From: Branchiostoma floridae
Taxonomy: Eukaryota; Chordata; Leptocardii; Amphioxiformes; Branchiostomatidae
NCBI RefSeq assembly: GCF_000003815.2
Contig: NC_049987.1
Location: 24,250,053 to 24,314,052, forward strand
Direction of reading: 5' to 3'
Length of the DNA: 64,000 nucleotides
Of the stretch, positions 11,830 through 23,862 are shown piece by piece; position 1 is the first letter of the stretch, and the number at the start of each line of letters is the position of its first letter. The notes below the pieces were generated by a model that was not told where the DNA came from, made no database searches, and saw nothing but the letters and a program-made list of their open reading frames with translations. A program made the position numbers and the translations under genes.

Positions 11830-13925
11830 TATGGTACCTTAATGAGTAGATGGCATGTATGGTATCAAAAGGAAATTCTGTTTATTTGTGTTATTTAACA
11901 TTCAGCCATCTGACTGAACTAAGTCTCTTGTGTTAGGTTAAACAAACAAAAATAAAACATAAATCCCAATCAGAACAGACAGGCTTTTCTGCAACAATTT
12001 TTCTTAAAATGCTTGACATGTGACATTTCTTTTTTATATTTCAACAAGCAAAACAAGTTGACCATTGAACACACAGACACCTATAGCCCCAGGTTACTCT
12101 GTTTGGCTCGGGGGTATTTTTTTACCCGGCCTGTAGCAGCGGCCAGTTTCTGTCAGCCTGTCAGCCAGCCTTTTGAGTTATTGCCGACCAAGGAGTGATA
12201 TAACAGAAACCAAGTTGTAGATCTGAAATTCCCTGGCCTTCGCTAAAACGAACTGGATGGGTGGGCAACACTCCCAGCACCGTAGAGATAGCCGTGAGGT
12301 CCCAGTGGTATCAGGCTAACAGGCTAACACTAACAGGTACATGTACTAAGCAGCTACACTCACAAGTTGTTCTCTCTCTAACAATGCTTGACCCATGATT
12401 GCAGCGATCTGCGAGTAGATAAGACATGTTATCATGCATGGGACTTGTGCTGTGTGTAACCTGTGCTGTGTTGTACTATTCGTAAGCAGGTGAAACGTCG
12501 AGTACTTACTTGACATTTCGAAGTGTTTGCTCGCTAACAGGTAGGTCAAAGGTCAATTGAGCAACCCTTAGATCCAGAGGATATTGGCATTTTCTTGTCT
12601 GTGAGCAAGTTTGGGTTACCAAAGTAGGCAAATAAATTCCTATTGTATCATTTTTCAAGCTATTAATTCAGAAGCTTGTCATCAAGAAAGCTCTTACATG
12701 TAGATCTGATTACTTTTTGCTTGTAATAAAAAAAGTAAAGCAGACCAAACTCAAAACGTAATGCTTTTTTGCTAGCTATAGCTTTGGCTTTGCTACGGCT
12801 GACATTTTGAGTATTTGGGGGTCAACCTTATTCTTCTTGATATGTGTTTTGGGTTCTTTTATATGCAGAGGTTTGATACTTGAGGCTTGCACCTGAAGCT
12901 CTCTCATACACTTGGTCGCCAGCTTTATGACACCATCCAAAATGACTAACTGCAATCCCTTACAACATGTGTAAGCTGGGGACCATTAGAAATTACAGAT
13001 TGTAGATAGAGTATTTTTTCTTTGCATTCTGATAAATTAATACAGGAAAATCCTCAGGGTTAAGGTTTGAGGCTAGGGTTAACAGGATCATGAGGTGTTA
13101 TTTACAACTTTGCCACCTGAAGGGAACATCCTACCAATAGCCTCTGCTTTACCATAATTTCTTTGATAAGTTGTCAGTGACTGATGTGATCATTTTGTGT
13201 TACTTAAATCCACTTTTCACTTATGTCTATGTCTACTGTTCATCTAGATCAAACAAACATGCCCAACTCTGCACCCTTTGTGGTGTTTGTTTTGCTACAC
13301 AAGACGGAGTGACGAGGAATTCCTGACATGGTCGTGTTTCAATTAGACCTGAACATGTTTACAGAGCGCCCCCATCTAACATCTTTAGACTCAGTACTAC
13401 ACGCACTTTTCTTCAACATGTTTATTACTATAGGGGCTTTTCAACCTTGACTTTTCTGTATTAAAATCAATCCTTATTTTTCTTCAAACAGCAGGTGCTG
13501 TTTTCTCATCATGATTCTTTCTTGATAACAAGGTACATTGTAGTCTTAAAATGAATAAAGTTATTAAATAAGTTAAAAACTCTTAGTCTTACTTTTGTCA
13601 TGTTTGTGATCTTGCAGTATAGGAAAAGAATATAGAACTTTTCGTTTGACAAAAGCAAAGGCATGGAAATTACTAGTAGTAATAAGATATGCAAAATGTA
13701 TTTGAAACTTTTGCAAAATGGCATTTTTTTGTGTGAAACAAAAAGTACAATTTTAAAGAAAGTGATGACAAGACTGAGTGTATTACAGAAGATGTGTCTT
13801 TGCTTACAACATTGCCAAAGTTTTCCTGCCCTGAACTAAAACAATGCCTCCTGTATTTCTACAAGGCCAGCGATACCCTACCTGGCAGGAATTTCAGCTA
13901 TGCCACGGCCTACCCCCATTGGCTA
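11830..13925. other. Gene-free stretch
   Basis: No convincing exon. The 13509-13724 minus ORF is AT-rich and low in complexity. Nothing else definite was seen. Confidence 0.35.
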
Positions 13926-13929
13926 TCAC

Positions 13930-14405
13930 CTTACCTCACGGTAGGGCAGACAGCGAGAGCCCTGGCTAACTAGCCTCTCCCAGGCTCCATGGGTCGCCGG
14001 AAAAATGGTAGTAATTGGCCAAATAAGACACTGAAAACAAGCCAGAGGAGTTAGCTGGCCAGGGAGCACAGTTTGCGGCTTACTCCTCCAGCTTGTTTTC
14101 TGTCTTGTTTGGCCGATTTCTACTATTTTTCCAGCAACCTGTGGATAGGGTCTGCATGGGGGTCCCGACAACGATTTACGCTGAATTCATAAGAACCCCC
14201 TACGTATTACGCTAAATCAAGGAAGGCAATTACGCTAAATTTGGTCGCCTCGCTACGAATTACATAGATAAGATGGTTTTCCCTACGAGTTACGGGAAAT
14301 AAAAGTAAGCTGCCTACGGCTTACGGAAAAGAGCATGCAGACCCTCTGTGGAGCCTGGTAGAGGCTACTGGCTAACACTCTCAGGCTGTCTCCTCACCGC
14401 GTTAC
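13930..14405. mobile_element. Large foldback (inverted-repeat) element interrupted by a MITE
   Basis: The left arm (about 13965-14048, including gtcgccggaaaaatggtag and aaaacaagccagaggagt) pairs with a right arm that is split. 14081-14145 pairs with its inner part (actcctccagcttgtttt; ctactatttttccagcaac), and 14353-14378 (gcctggtagaggctactgg) pairs with its outer part (agcctctcccaggc). The two right-arm pieces become contiguous only if the MITE at 14146-14345 and one copy of the 7-bp repeat ctgtgga are removed. Weaker pairing extends outward to about 13930 and 14405. Confidence 0.75.
14146..14345. mobile_element. MITE, agggtctgcatg family, copy 2
   Basis: About 200 bp with terminal inverted repeats agggtctgcatg / catgcagaccct. 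It is flanked by a direct repeat ctgtgga at 14139-14145 and 14346-14352, with one extra t on the left. The inside has no ORF but contains 'ctacgtattacgctaaatca' and 'ctacgagttacgggaaata', which are nearly identical in the copy at 18269-18475. It sits inside the right arm of the foldback element above. Confidence 0.8.
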
Positions 14406-15414
14406 GCACCGTGGTCGCCATGAATGGACACCACAGATGGGTCAATGGAGGGGCCTGTTTGTGTGGGTATCTCCATTATCTCCTGTTTGAACCGGTTTTA
14501 GGACGTCAATCAGTGGCGGGCAGAAGTGTGGGAAAGACAGCTCGTTATGTCCATCCATCAGTGTGGGGTAAAATTACTGTGGAACTCAATATGCCTCTCG
14601 CTATGATGCCCACACTAGGATTCCTCCACCACAAAACTTTAGCAACCCATCTCATTGGACTGTTAATGTTTAAAGAGCAGCATCATAATATTATTTTTTT
14701 GAAAGATGTACGTGTATATCGAAACCACCTGTTGCCATTCCGCGCAAGTTGATGTCTATTGTATTACCTCATACAGCAACCCTTAATTTTTGTCATAGCA
14801 TCATGATGAAAGCTTTTTCTAGAGACAGACTAATGTAATTTCTCTTGCTTACTTGCTTAGAATGCATACATGTACAATCATGTAAAATTTAGGCTTTAAG
14901 ATATAAAAATAAAATATCATTGAACCAGATATTGTCAAAACAACCAGATGGAACATGACTAAATACGAAATAAATAAAGCAACTGGATATATTTCCTTAG
15001 TCTTAAGAATCAGACCTTGTAGATGGCATCCACTATCTTTCATCAGTAAATTTGTGCCATCTGAACTATCTCATCCTTTAAGTCGCTTCAATTATTTTGT
15101 ATTCCAGATAAGTGATTGGTACCAGAAGAGCTGATGTGTTTGATTGATGACAAAGTGTACCGAGGATTACCCCAGGTGAGAGAGTACAAATGTTCACGGT
15201 TGACTCCGATCCACATGTGGAAGAATGCAGATTGGCCCAGTTTCCCCAAACTTTTATTTAAGCTGAAGCCTAGTTGGGTGTGTTGAGAGATTGGAGAAGA
15301 AAAGGCTCACCTGCCTGCAACTGGACAAGAGACGGAATGTCATTACAACTGCTTATCAGACCACATCTTTCTACACTTCAAATAATGGCTATTTAAAGAC
15401 TTTACACCTACATG
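14406..15414. other. No supported feature
   Basis: The 134-codon plus ORF (14348-14752) starts inside the MITE and foldback arm and has no recognised domain, so I do not call it. The remainder is AT-rich. Confidence 0.35.
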
Positions 15415-15416
15415 TA

Positions 15417-16281
15417 CAGTGGAAGCCAGTTAATTGCACCTCGGATAAACGCACACTTCGGATAATTGCACGGAATCCCCAAATCCCAAACCGTCTCCCA
15501 TTCACTCCATTGTTAGTGACTTCGCTTATCTGCACAACAAAAAATTACCAACGCCAGATAATTGCACGAAAATTTGTCAAACATCGTCGGCACATTGACT
15601 GAAAATGCGTGTTAAAATCGTCAGACACAGTACAAATAAGCCGATAACGGCCTTTGTGAAGTCACTATACTGACAACATTTTGTATGAAATTGTTATTGG
15701 GATCAAAAGAAAGCGATATTCTGGGGTCGGCACCATGAAGAGACGCCCGCCCGCTTAAAAGGTCGTCAAAAGCCGGCATTAGGATTTGGCAGACAACTTG
15801 CTATGACATACTCTATAACAAATGTTCTCTATCTGTCCATTGTCTAATTACGTAATTAGGGTCGCGGGGAAATACTTATGCAGTGGTTTTATGTTCTTGG
15901 CAGCCAGTCGGAAACAACACAGCGACTCGAGGCCTACAGACGGACATAACACTCGCCTTCGGCGGTGCGCATGCATGTAGTGCTTTAGTTTCGTGATAAG
16001 GAAGCTAGATAACGTATACAGTAACTTACTTTTAGTTTCGATTGCAAGTGCATTGCAGTACAATGTTTCGTGAAGACATGTATATGACGTCCGGAGCACA
16101 ACAGTTACAGCACTACTGTGGCACGTAAATAAACTGTGCGTTGTACTACCTCCCATACCACCTCTCGGCCCCCCGCCCGTGGTGATGCGGTCCAAATGAC
16201 CAACTCCGTATTATCGCACACGCCTGATAATTGCACGAAATTCGCTGGCAAATTGGGTGTGCAATTAAGCGGCTTCCACTG
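15417..16281. mobile_element. Non-autonomous pogo/Tigger-type DNA transposon
   Basis: The left end cagtggaagccagttaattg and the right end caattaagcggcttccactg are inverted repeats of about 20 bp, flanked by TA on both sides (15415-15416 and 16282-16283). TA target duplication and a CAGTGGAAGCC-type end are characteristic of the pogo/Tigger branch of Tc1-mariner elements. Subterminal repeats of 'ggataattgcacg' occur inside both ends (near 15460, 15558 and 16225). No transposase ORF of the family's usual length is present. The 115-codon minus ORF at 15848-16195 shows no DDE or helix-turn-helix features. Confidence 0.8.
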
Positions 16282-16494
16282 TATTACTTATTGTACCAAT
16301 TCAGTTACTGGCATGGGAGCTGTGATTATACATTACGAGATACTCTATAAGTTGTCTTTCAAATGGCCTCAATACTAGCAGGCTGTTAGAATTGTTGTTT
16401 GCTGCTTGACTTTCAAAAATTGTGACCTTATAACAGAGAGAAAAGCTAACAGTGTACATTATTTGGTTGGAGTTCTTGTCACAACTCTTGCTGC

Positions 16495-16960
16495 AGATAA
16501 TTTCCCAATATCACTATCCATTGGTTAGTCAGGCATAGTTTAGCTCCTGGTTCCAACTAGTTAGTAACTGGGAAAACTCAGTTCAAATCCTGGGTAGGGC
16601 ATCTAGGTTGGGGCTGTACCAGTCTTTTGGAAGGGGCATAAAATGGGGGTCCTATATTCGAGGAGGTGCCTATTGAGCACGTTGAAGTGGAAGGTCTAGC
16701 ACCGCTCCCTGTAAAAATATACCCTGCTACTGAAACAGTAACAAGGAACTTTGCTGCCCTGTGTGCCTGACTTATATAGGTTACTATACAAGGGTCTGGA
16801 TGAAAAAAGATGCTGGCCAGGTAAGCCATGACAGAGGAAGGCTAGCAGCCCCTGCCTATAGAAATATACCCAGCGACTAAAACAATAAAGATACTTGCTG
16901 CCCTATGTGCCACTTAAATAAAGGTACTACAAGGGTCCGAACGAAGGAACAAAATCAGAT
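16495..16960 (+). mobile_element. SINE, gggtagggcatct family, with partially repeated 3' part
   Basis: Has a B-box-like cagttcaaatcctgggtag, then 'ggcatctaggttggggctg', 'cataaaatgggggtcct', 'gaggaggtgcc', 'ctccctgtaaaaatatacc' and 'ctgctactgaaacag'. The last block recurs in diverged form at about 16845-16950 ('ctatagaaatatacccagcg'), so the 3' part is duplicated. The 83-codon minus ORF here is a shadow. Confidence 0.65.
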
Positions 16961-17269
16961 TTAAGATGGTGGACTGAGGTCCAGGTAAGCCCTGCCAGGT
17001 GGTCAGGTACAGGTGAGCCCTGCCAGGTGAGAGCCATCAGGAGGGTTGTTCCGGACTAGTAGCTGCGGACAGGGCTGACAGTCAAACAGGAAGGTTCAGC
17101 GAGGTCTGTTGGCACAACACGGGACAAACATGTCACATCACGGCTCTGGACAGGGCCTTATCCTGACGGATGGACTCGGCTGTCCATTCACACTCATTGT
17201 TCATCCATCTATGGTCTGAACAGTGGGTTGTTATCTACTGTGTCTAAGGACATGGTATTGGTAGGTCAC

Positions 17270-17470
17270 AGGTGCCCAACCCTCTAGAGAATCTTCTTCC
17301 ACTACAATTTCCCTCCCCTACCAAAATCAGGTACCCATTTTTACACCTGGGTAAGATGAGAAAAGTCGTGTTAAGTGTCTTCCAAAAGACATAATGTCTA
17401 GCCAGTAACGCCAGGAATGGAAACCGTGACGTCTCGTTCTTGTGTCTGCTTAAGCCTTAAGCTACTCAGC
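17270..17470 (-). mobile_element. SINE fragment, minus orientation
   Basis: Contains, in reverse orientation, 'aggtacccatttttacacct' and 'gtgcccaaccctct', the same words as the SINE at 10335-10615 and 43060-43310. The tRNA-like end is poorly preserved. Confidence 0.5.
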
Positions 17471-17759
17471 CACAATATCATTTGACGTTATACAAATTGG
17501 TTGGGTTCAGATGCAGTTGGTGGAATAATAGCTATCTGAGGGATGTTGGACATTTTGTCCCTTTACCAACTCGGTACATGGCTAGTCTAATCTGACCAAA
17601 TCAACCCAATCCCAACCTTAACTTTAGCCTTAGCTGACTTGACCAAGGCAAACCTGACCTACTCAAAGAAAAGGATGTGAGATTGCGTCACAGCATAATG
17701 GGCAAAGCATTATGATCTGGCCCAAGAGGTTTGGATTAAAGACACTTAACACAATTTTC

Positions 17760-17960
17760 CTCACTTCACTCAGGTGAGAATGAGTACTTAACTTTGGCTG
17801 GGGCTGTCCCTTGGATAGGACGTTAAATGAAGGTCCCGTGTTCGGGGAGAGCCACGCCCCAAACACATAAAAGAACCCGCCACACTTATTGAAAAGAGTT
17901 AAGGGGACCTTCCCGGTGTGAGTGGATCAAACCATTCAGGCTAGATGGGGTAGGGAATTT
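17760..17960 (+). mobile_element. SINE-like repeat ending ccggtgtgagtggatca
   Basis: Words such as 'cttggataggacgttaaatg', 'gtcccgtgttcggggagag', 'aaagaacccgccacactt' and 'ggtgtgagtggatca' recur at 31330-31650, and the last also near 4622-4640. This looks like a third dispersed short repeat family. I cannot fix its exact ends. Confidence 0.5.
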
Positions 17961-18268
17961 CCCAAGCAGCCTCGTAACCCCTGCTTTGCCAGTTGAGTCA
18001 GTTAGTCGAAATTGCCTAAGCACGATGCTTCTGACTTAGGGAGGAGAGATACTGCTACAGTGAGCGTAGTTTAGTGCCAAGTGGTCAAAAGCCTTGCACT
18101 GAGCAAACTCGTTAAAAAAAGGCTGCAAAACTTGAGGAAAAGTAGTTCTACAGAAATGTCCCTTCAGTTTGGCAGGTTTAAAACAATTATAGAAAAAAAA
18201 ATTTATTTGACTCCTCAAACGTCAATATTTTGCAAGCCCGACAAGAACTGCAAACTACAAGACTTAGT

Positions 18269-18475
18269 GGAGGGTCTGCATTGGGGGTCCGGAAACGATT
18301 TACGATGAATTCAAAAGTACCCCCTACATATTATGCTAAATCAAGGAAGGCAGTTACCATAAATTTGGTCGCCTTGCTACGAATTACGTAGATAAGATGA
18401 TTTTCCCTACGAGTTACGGGAAATAAAAATAGGCTGCCTACGCCTTACGGAAAAGAGCATGCAGACCCTCTCTAA
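18269..18475. mobile_element. MITE, agggtctgcatg family, copy 3
   Basis: Ends agggtctgcat / atgcagaccct. The inside is almost identical to the copy at 14146-14345 (for example 'acgatttacg', 'tacgaattacgtagataag', 'ctacgagttacgggaaata'). Near identity of two copies 4 kb apart indicates recent activity or local duplication. Confidence 0.8.
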
Positions 18476-18705
18476 GTTAGCAGTTAGAACAGGAAGCAAA
18501 TCAAACCAACCACACCAAATGCCTCAGTGAATTAAGCAGCTTAGTAATCCCTCGTCACTAGTCACACTTAAGTGTTTTTAGACACAAATCTAGAAAACTG
18601 AGCCTTTCCTAATTAGGTGTAAAATTTGGTGGGAAAACAAATCAACTCTTCCGGCCGGGCGGGTCCAGCAAGTCGTGCATTAATCTGAGACCAAACCACA
18701 CAGAA

Positions 18706-19106
18706 GCAGGGCTGGAAAAACTGGGTACATAATTATGGACTTTTCTGCACCCAAAATTGGAGCTGTGTGACTAATTTTTGACTGAGTTCACCTACAAAAA
18801 GTACTAGTAGATATTTGTGTATGTAAATGTACATAAAGGTGCTATAGTATAATAGATATACAGCATCGTCTTGACATTTAGGTCTCAGACAAAATGAAAA
18901 AAACCTTTCTTGTATTACTCAATGTTACAATTTGTAAGTTAGCTATGATAATGTAATAGAAGAGAGGCCACAGTAAGGTTTGTAATTTAGGTTTTGTTGA
19001 CAATTTCTACTTGATCTTATGTTGTATGCAAAATGTTTTCTGTACACCTACATTTTTAGGCTGGGTGCACCAAAGGAGGAAAAATTGAGTTTCGAGCCCT
19101 GGGAAA
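18706..19106. mobile_element. Possible hAT-like element, cagggctgg...cgagccctg
   Basis: The left part starts cagggctggaaaaactgggt and the right part ends gtttcgagccctg, resembling the ends of the elements at 61575-62009 and 62626-62986. Inside are 'tgcacccaaaattggagctg' and 'gggtgcaccaaagg', words of the same family. The terminal repeats are imperfect and I see no target duplication. Confidence 0.4.
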
Positions 19107-19364
19107 CAAACCCAGACACGCCCCGCGGCACTCCAAAATCCACCCAAGACCTCTCTCCGCTGAAGTGGCTCCATATTTGGGAAACTTTAACAGAGCGTGG
19201 CGACAAATGCCAGGTGTCATCGTGCCTTCTTGCACGTGGCACAACCACGAAACCTCCGCAAGACCTACGCCGTAGGGGTCGTTCAAGGCCACCACTTAAT
19301 TCCAACTTCTGTGCAACACCACACCCTTTTAGCCAAACTTCAGTGAGGGCCTAGTGCTTGCATC

Positions 19365-19570
19365 TTTTCTGTAACGGATACCTCTATATATAAGGCAGCC
19401 TATCTTGATTTTCTGTAATTCTTATGTTACGTATAGGAAAATTTGACTTATTCACATAAAAATAACTAAGGTGACCAAACTACGATTGCCTTCCTTGATT
19501 TTAGCATAATACGTATGGGTTTTTCTGGATTTAACATGAAACATGGTCAGGACTCTCAAATATGCAGACC
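19365..19570. mobile_element. Degraded MITE, agggtctgcatg family, reverse orientation
   Basis: Reads 'ccttccttgattttagcata', 'tacgta' and 'atatgcagacc', which match the reverse complement of the internal and terminal parts of copies 2 and 3. A further fragment begins agggtctgcatg at about 28933. Confidence 0.5.
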
Positions 19571-19934
19571 ACTATAACCACAGCTCTTCGGCCTGTTTGA
19601 ATAAGAGTGAGATAGACTCCATCAAGATGCTATTGCTACGGTTAATCGAATTTCCGCCTCTTGTCCACACATCGTAACGAAATATTCTCGCCAACGATGA
19701 CAGAGATTTTAAATCAAATCACGCCCAGCACGCTGTGCTAGCACTCTAGTACACAGTAGGGTATCGTGTGTCGGTGGGGGGATAGGGTTACGGATTACCT
19801 CAGTAGGGCTGGATCTGACTGGCTGGTTATTTATAGGAATGGAGACAAGTGCAGAGGGCAGTTTCAGGGCTGCCCGCAGGCTGGCGTTCAAAGGGTGTGG
19901 GCAGGTTTGGCGGGAAGACAGCCTGTACTCAGAA

Positions 19935-20400
19935 CGTTTGGCCACTTGTGGCCTAGTGGTACATACAGTAGAGCAGCAAGACTCCTTACTGTTTCTGTAG
20001 CTGCATGGGTATATCTTTACAGGTAGGGGTTGCTATGCTAGCACGTCCGTTTTGATTTCCCTTCCCCTTCAACCCACATTTTACTTCCCCCCTGAAAGAC
20101 GACAGGTGCAACCCAAACCAAGATGCTCTGTTCTCCCAGGTACTAACTACGGGCCTAATCTGTAATCATACACAAGTTCTTCCTTGTATCACAAGCTACC
20201 TGCCAATAAAAAATCAAAACAATAACACGTCCAGCTCATAAGATACAAAAAATTGAAGTTCTAAGGCAGTACCAAGGTCACACACCAGGAGGCCCAGACA
20301 CACGCACACAAAAACTATACCTCCATTTTTCATGGAGGTAATTTGTTGGAACCGGGAGCTCAACTGTGAGGCTGCTACTAGTTGAGTTAGAGACATTCCT
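19935..20400 (-). mobile_element. SINE (minus) split by another insertion
   Basis: On the minus strand the SINE head (from about 20400: actagtagcagcctcacagt then gagctcccggttcc) is separated from its body ('gagaacagagcatcttggtt', 'gggttgcacctgtcg', 'aagtaaaatgtgggttg') by about 190 bp at 20150-20340. That insert carries 'acctccatttttcatggagg' and 'cagacacacgcacaca', words also found at 51240-51330. So a second repeat has inserted in the SINE. Confidence 0.55.
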
Positions 20401-21160
20401 ATTTAGCTACTACACACAGAAAGTATTTGAGACAGAGGAAGTTGACATGGCATGCGATGATTCAGTGTGACATTGTGGTTGGATCTGTGGTGAAATGTGT
20501 GGTACATGTATGCCCCAGCAACAAGCTATCTGAAACATTTCCTAAACTAATTAGTTGAGCTTCTGTGGAATAAAATCATTGCCTTTCCTTAGATGTTGAG
20601 TAGAAGGTACTTCATCAAACGCATGGAATTACTTTATCTAATAAAGGATGATTAACATTTCACAAGGAGTTAATCACAGGTGTGGATATTTTGGAGTCAC
20701 TCAAGAATGATTATCATATATTTCGTGTTACTTTGTTTTGTATGTAAGATGATGTAAAGGATTTTAATTTCCTGTTATTGTAAGATACTGTAGGATATTT
20801 TTACGCTTATCAAGAGTCAACGTAGAATATGTACGTTGAGGGAAAAAAGAAATCTAAAACATACAATTACATGATTTTATGATTTGCAACGAATGATTCT
20901 CTCTATGCAATCCAATAGCATCTAGGACAGGCAAGCATTAGCAACTACTGTTTGGGGGCATGGATGGGACCAGCGCAGGGGTGTTGACATTGTACTGGAC
21001 CAGGCCTTTTTTTCTTCTTGGATGGGGAAGAAAACAAACCTGAAAAATCAGTAGACCAGTTTTTGTCCCGGCTACAAAATCAACACATTATATCGGCATG
21101 TATCCATATGTTTGGGGGCTTTACCAGTCAAGAATGTCATCAAACAACCTGTGTGAAAAT
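20401..21160. other. No supported feature
   Basis: AT-rich DNA without a convincing exon; nothing definite seen. Confidence 0.35.
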
Positions 21161-21164
21161 TTGC

Positions 21165-21560
21165 CCGTCCGGGACTAGTCCGAACGGGCATGAACGGTCA
21201 GTTCGAACCATGCAATAGTCCTGGGGTCGGACGGGTTGGTCGGACCGGACGGACGCTCGACCGTTCGCAGAACGGCTCGGACTGCCAAAAAGGGTCCAGA
21301 TTGGCCGCTTGGACTAGTCCGGACTACGTCCGGGACTGGTCCCGGACGGCATGGTTCGAACGCTTTCGGGCGGCGGCCTGGAACGGGCCGTTCGAACGTT
21401 TCGAACTGGTACGGCTCCGCCCGGGCCGGACGGCCGAACTGGCGGTTCCCATAGCAACAAAGCGATTCGAACCGTCTGGGGGCGTGCAGAGCACCGCGGG
21501 GCGCCGGTTCGGACGTCTGCGGACTACCGCGAACCACCAATTTACATGGAAACTGTACCT
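21165..21560. repeat. GC-rich island built from CCGG, GGACTAGTCC and TTCGAA words
   Basis: About 400 bp are strikingly GC- and CpG-rich against AT-rich flanks. Palindromic words recur: ttcgaac (near 21203, 21355, 21391, 21465), ggactagtcc (near 21172 and 21313), gtccgg and cggacgg. Several overlapping ORFs of 70-168 codons on both strands are by-products of the low stop-codon density. Similar vocabulary appears at 23680-23760, 24560-24630 and 27350-27560, which suggests related repeat DNA rather than a gene. Confidence 0.6.
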
Positions 21561-21899
21561 CCCAAACATCTGTGAAATGCGTAAAATCGAGCTGTTGTGA
21601 GGTGGAAATTGCTGCCCAAATAGTACGGATGGTCTGAACCGCCGGACTGCCGTTACAAAATAGAAAGAATTTGAAATGCAATTCATCCCTCTGCCGCCAG
21701 CGCTCCTATAGACATAATACACAGTATCATTATGACGGAGGGCTTGAAGTTACAGAATGGCACCAGCCGCAAGACAACCAATGTAACTCACATTGACGTT
21801 GGTGCGTGCGGAGTCCCAGGAAGCATTTGATCGCCCGCACAAACCATGTTGCTCCTAAACGTTAGTTGGGTTTCTGATGTCTTCAGTCCGACTGAAGTG

Positions 21900-23590
21900 T
21901 GGTTACCAAACATGTGGTGGATACACTATCAAATATATGATATACAGTCAAGTTTATAATCGAGAAGATTCATTTGTAAACACCATTGAATGTCCTAATA
22001 TATTCATACCAACCGTTGCTAGGCACGTTATGCACCCAGCGGCGGCGAGGGTTCATTGACCCCATTTCATTTAACGTAAACAAGAAGGCGATCCTATGAA
22101 GAAGCCGAACATTTTGTTGGTGTGTGTTGAAGTTCATCGTATCTAATTGGTGAAACAAAGTGGTATCTAAGTATTGAATGGTAATGCACATCTGTAAATC
22201 TAGCGCCACAAAAGCTGAATCTATTTGTCTAAAATAAGACTAGTTTCGATAAAGGTGCTGGCCCCCATACGTGAATTGAACTCTCCCAATTGAAGCCTCC
22301 CGGTCCTTTGAGACAGCCGCCCGACACGTGCACACGTAGTCTTTGAACTCGTTGTTTGTTGTTTATTTTACTTTCCACGTGTTATTAAATTTTTGGCACA
22401 GTTTGCACATCCATTGAAAGGAATACCACTAAGAATGATGTCGTCATTACACTCGTTTCCTTTGTGTTTCTTGCCTTTTTCTTCACTTTTTCTTCACGAG
22501 CAAAGACGGGAAAATATATACGATCCAGATATCAATTTACGAGCCAGTGGCTAGGCCACACCCACACCGCGCGCAACTTTAGTACGGAGGCGTGCCGCTG
22601 TCCATCATTGCGTAGCGACCGACAAAAGCATAATTAGCAACCATCTCCGCTGGGTGTCATGCTGTCCGTATTATAAAGCGTCTGTACAATTATTATCGGA
22701 ATCTTTCGTCAGTAAATTTACTTTTGCGCACAAGCGACTTTTGACAAGATTGGCCGGTGTTTCCGTAAAGCTTTCCTTCCTAATCCCAGCAGAACTGGTC
22801 TCCGGGGACAGCCGCCTACCATATGTAAGACCGATTCGTAGGGCGGGAATCAACATGTCACACTACAAGGGGTCTCCAATTTCTGGAGGGGTGGCAAAAT
22901 CACCAACGTCCGGCCGCACCTTTGAGCTTAGGCCGTACTAGAAGTCTAGAATCTACTAGATTTTCAGCGAAGCAAATAGGATGTAAAATCTGCTTGCCTC
23001 TAGTGTATAGTTATTGTGCATGTGATTTCATTAACCTTTGTAAAATCAACGATATTCTGAAGGCTTCATTATTATACAATGTTGATTGAATGAATAGAGA
23101 TCGAAAGACATCGCCCTAGAGGATTATTGTTAACCTACGTAGACGTTTCAACTTTCACATCGTAAACTTTGATAGATTTTCATGCTAGCGCTCGTCAAAG
23201 GTAGACTGTGTAAATAGCAGGCGAAATCTTGACTTACGGCACAAGTGAATAAACGTTTTTTGAAGAGTTGGTAAGGAGGAACTATATTAAACGGGGATTG
23301 TTGTCGGGGAAATTCCGCTCGTGAGGACATGGATACAACGTCCTTGGGAGGAAGGAGGAAGTCATGCCATGGTGAGTAGAAAAAATTCTATGGAACGTTG
23401 ATATTAATATTTTTCAGTTGTAGTTGTACTTTACTCTCTCTCTCTCTACTCTATACGAAGCATGATGGACACCTGACCTAGTTAAACTACGCTTAGTCCA
23501 CAATTTAGTCTTTGTTCTGTCTGTGCATTTAGTCTAATTGTTACACAACATCGATGGTACATGAAGATACGCCACTGAAGCACAGATAAG
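21900..23590. other. No supported gene; weak ORF at 22654-22941
   Basis: The plus ORF of 95 codons (22654-22941) and its antisense partner have no domain that I recognise. A CpG-moderate stretch with 'cgcaactttagtacggaggc' lies near 22570. No splice chain could be built. Confidence 0.3.
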
Positions 23591-23604
23591 AAAACAACTT
23601 CGTT

Positions 23605-23811
23605 GGAATTTCACAGGTTTTATCCCCAGGGACAGATAGGCGAGTTTCTAAAGCTTGACTCCCTGCTGACAATAATCAGGACAGCCCGTCCGAACGGTTC
23701 AGACGGTTTGGGATTTACTGTGGCGTGTCCAGAGATCCGCCTGGCTCCGACATGTCCGACCAAGAACGTTGACCCAACTAGGGAGGTTTTATCAAACCCG
23801 GGACATTGAGG
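23605..23811 (+). mobile_element. Repeat insertion flanked by 13-bp direct repeats
   Basis: The 13-mer aaacaacttcgtt occurs immediately before (23592-23604) and after (23812-23824) this 207-bp segment, as expected for a target-site duplication from target-primed insertion. Its body ('tatccccagg', 'cttgactccctgctgacaat', 'gtccgaacggttcag', 'gcgtgtccagagatccgcct') is repeated at 24498-24640. That second copy is near identical in parts ('ctgctgacaataatc', 'gagatccgcctg'). Confidence 0.6.
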
Positions 23812-23862
23812 AAACAACTTCGTTACCTTCGTCATGGATTAATATAATAATAATTAAAAATT

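Noticed and set aside
14348..14752. 134-codon plus ORF
   Set aside because: Begins inside a MITE end and foldback arm, and no family is recognised.
15848..16195. 115-codon minus ORF as a transposase
   Set aside because: Too short, with no DDE, HTH or CENP-B-like features. It lies inside a non-autonomous element.
21175..21722. ORFs up to 168 codons on both strands
   Set aside because: They overlap in several frames within a GC-rich repeat with few stop codons. There is no domain and no codon pattern of a gene.
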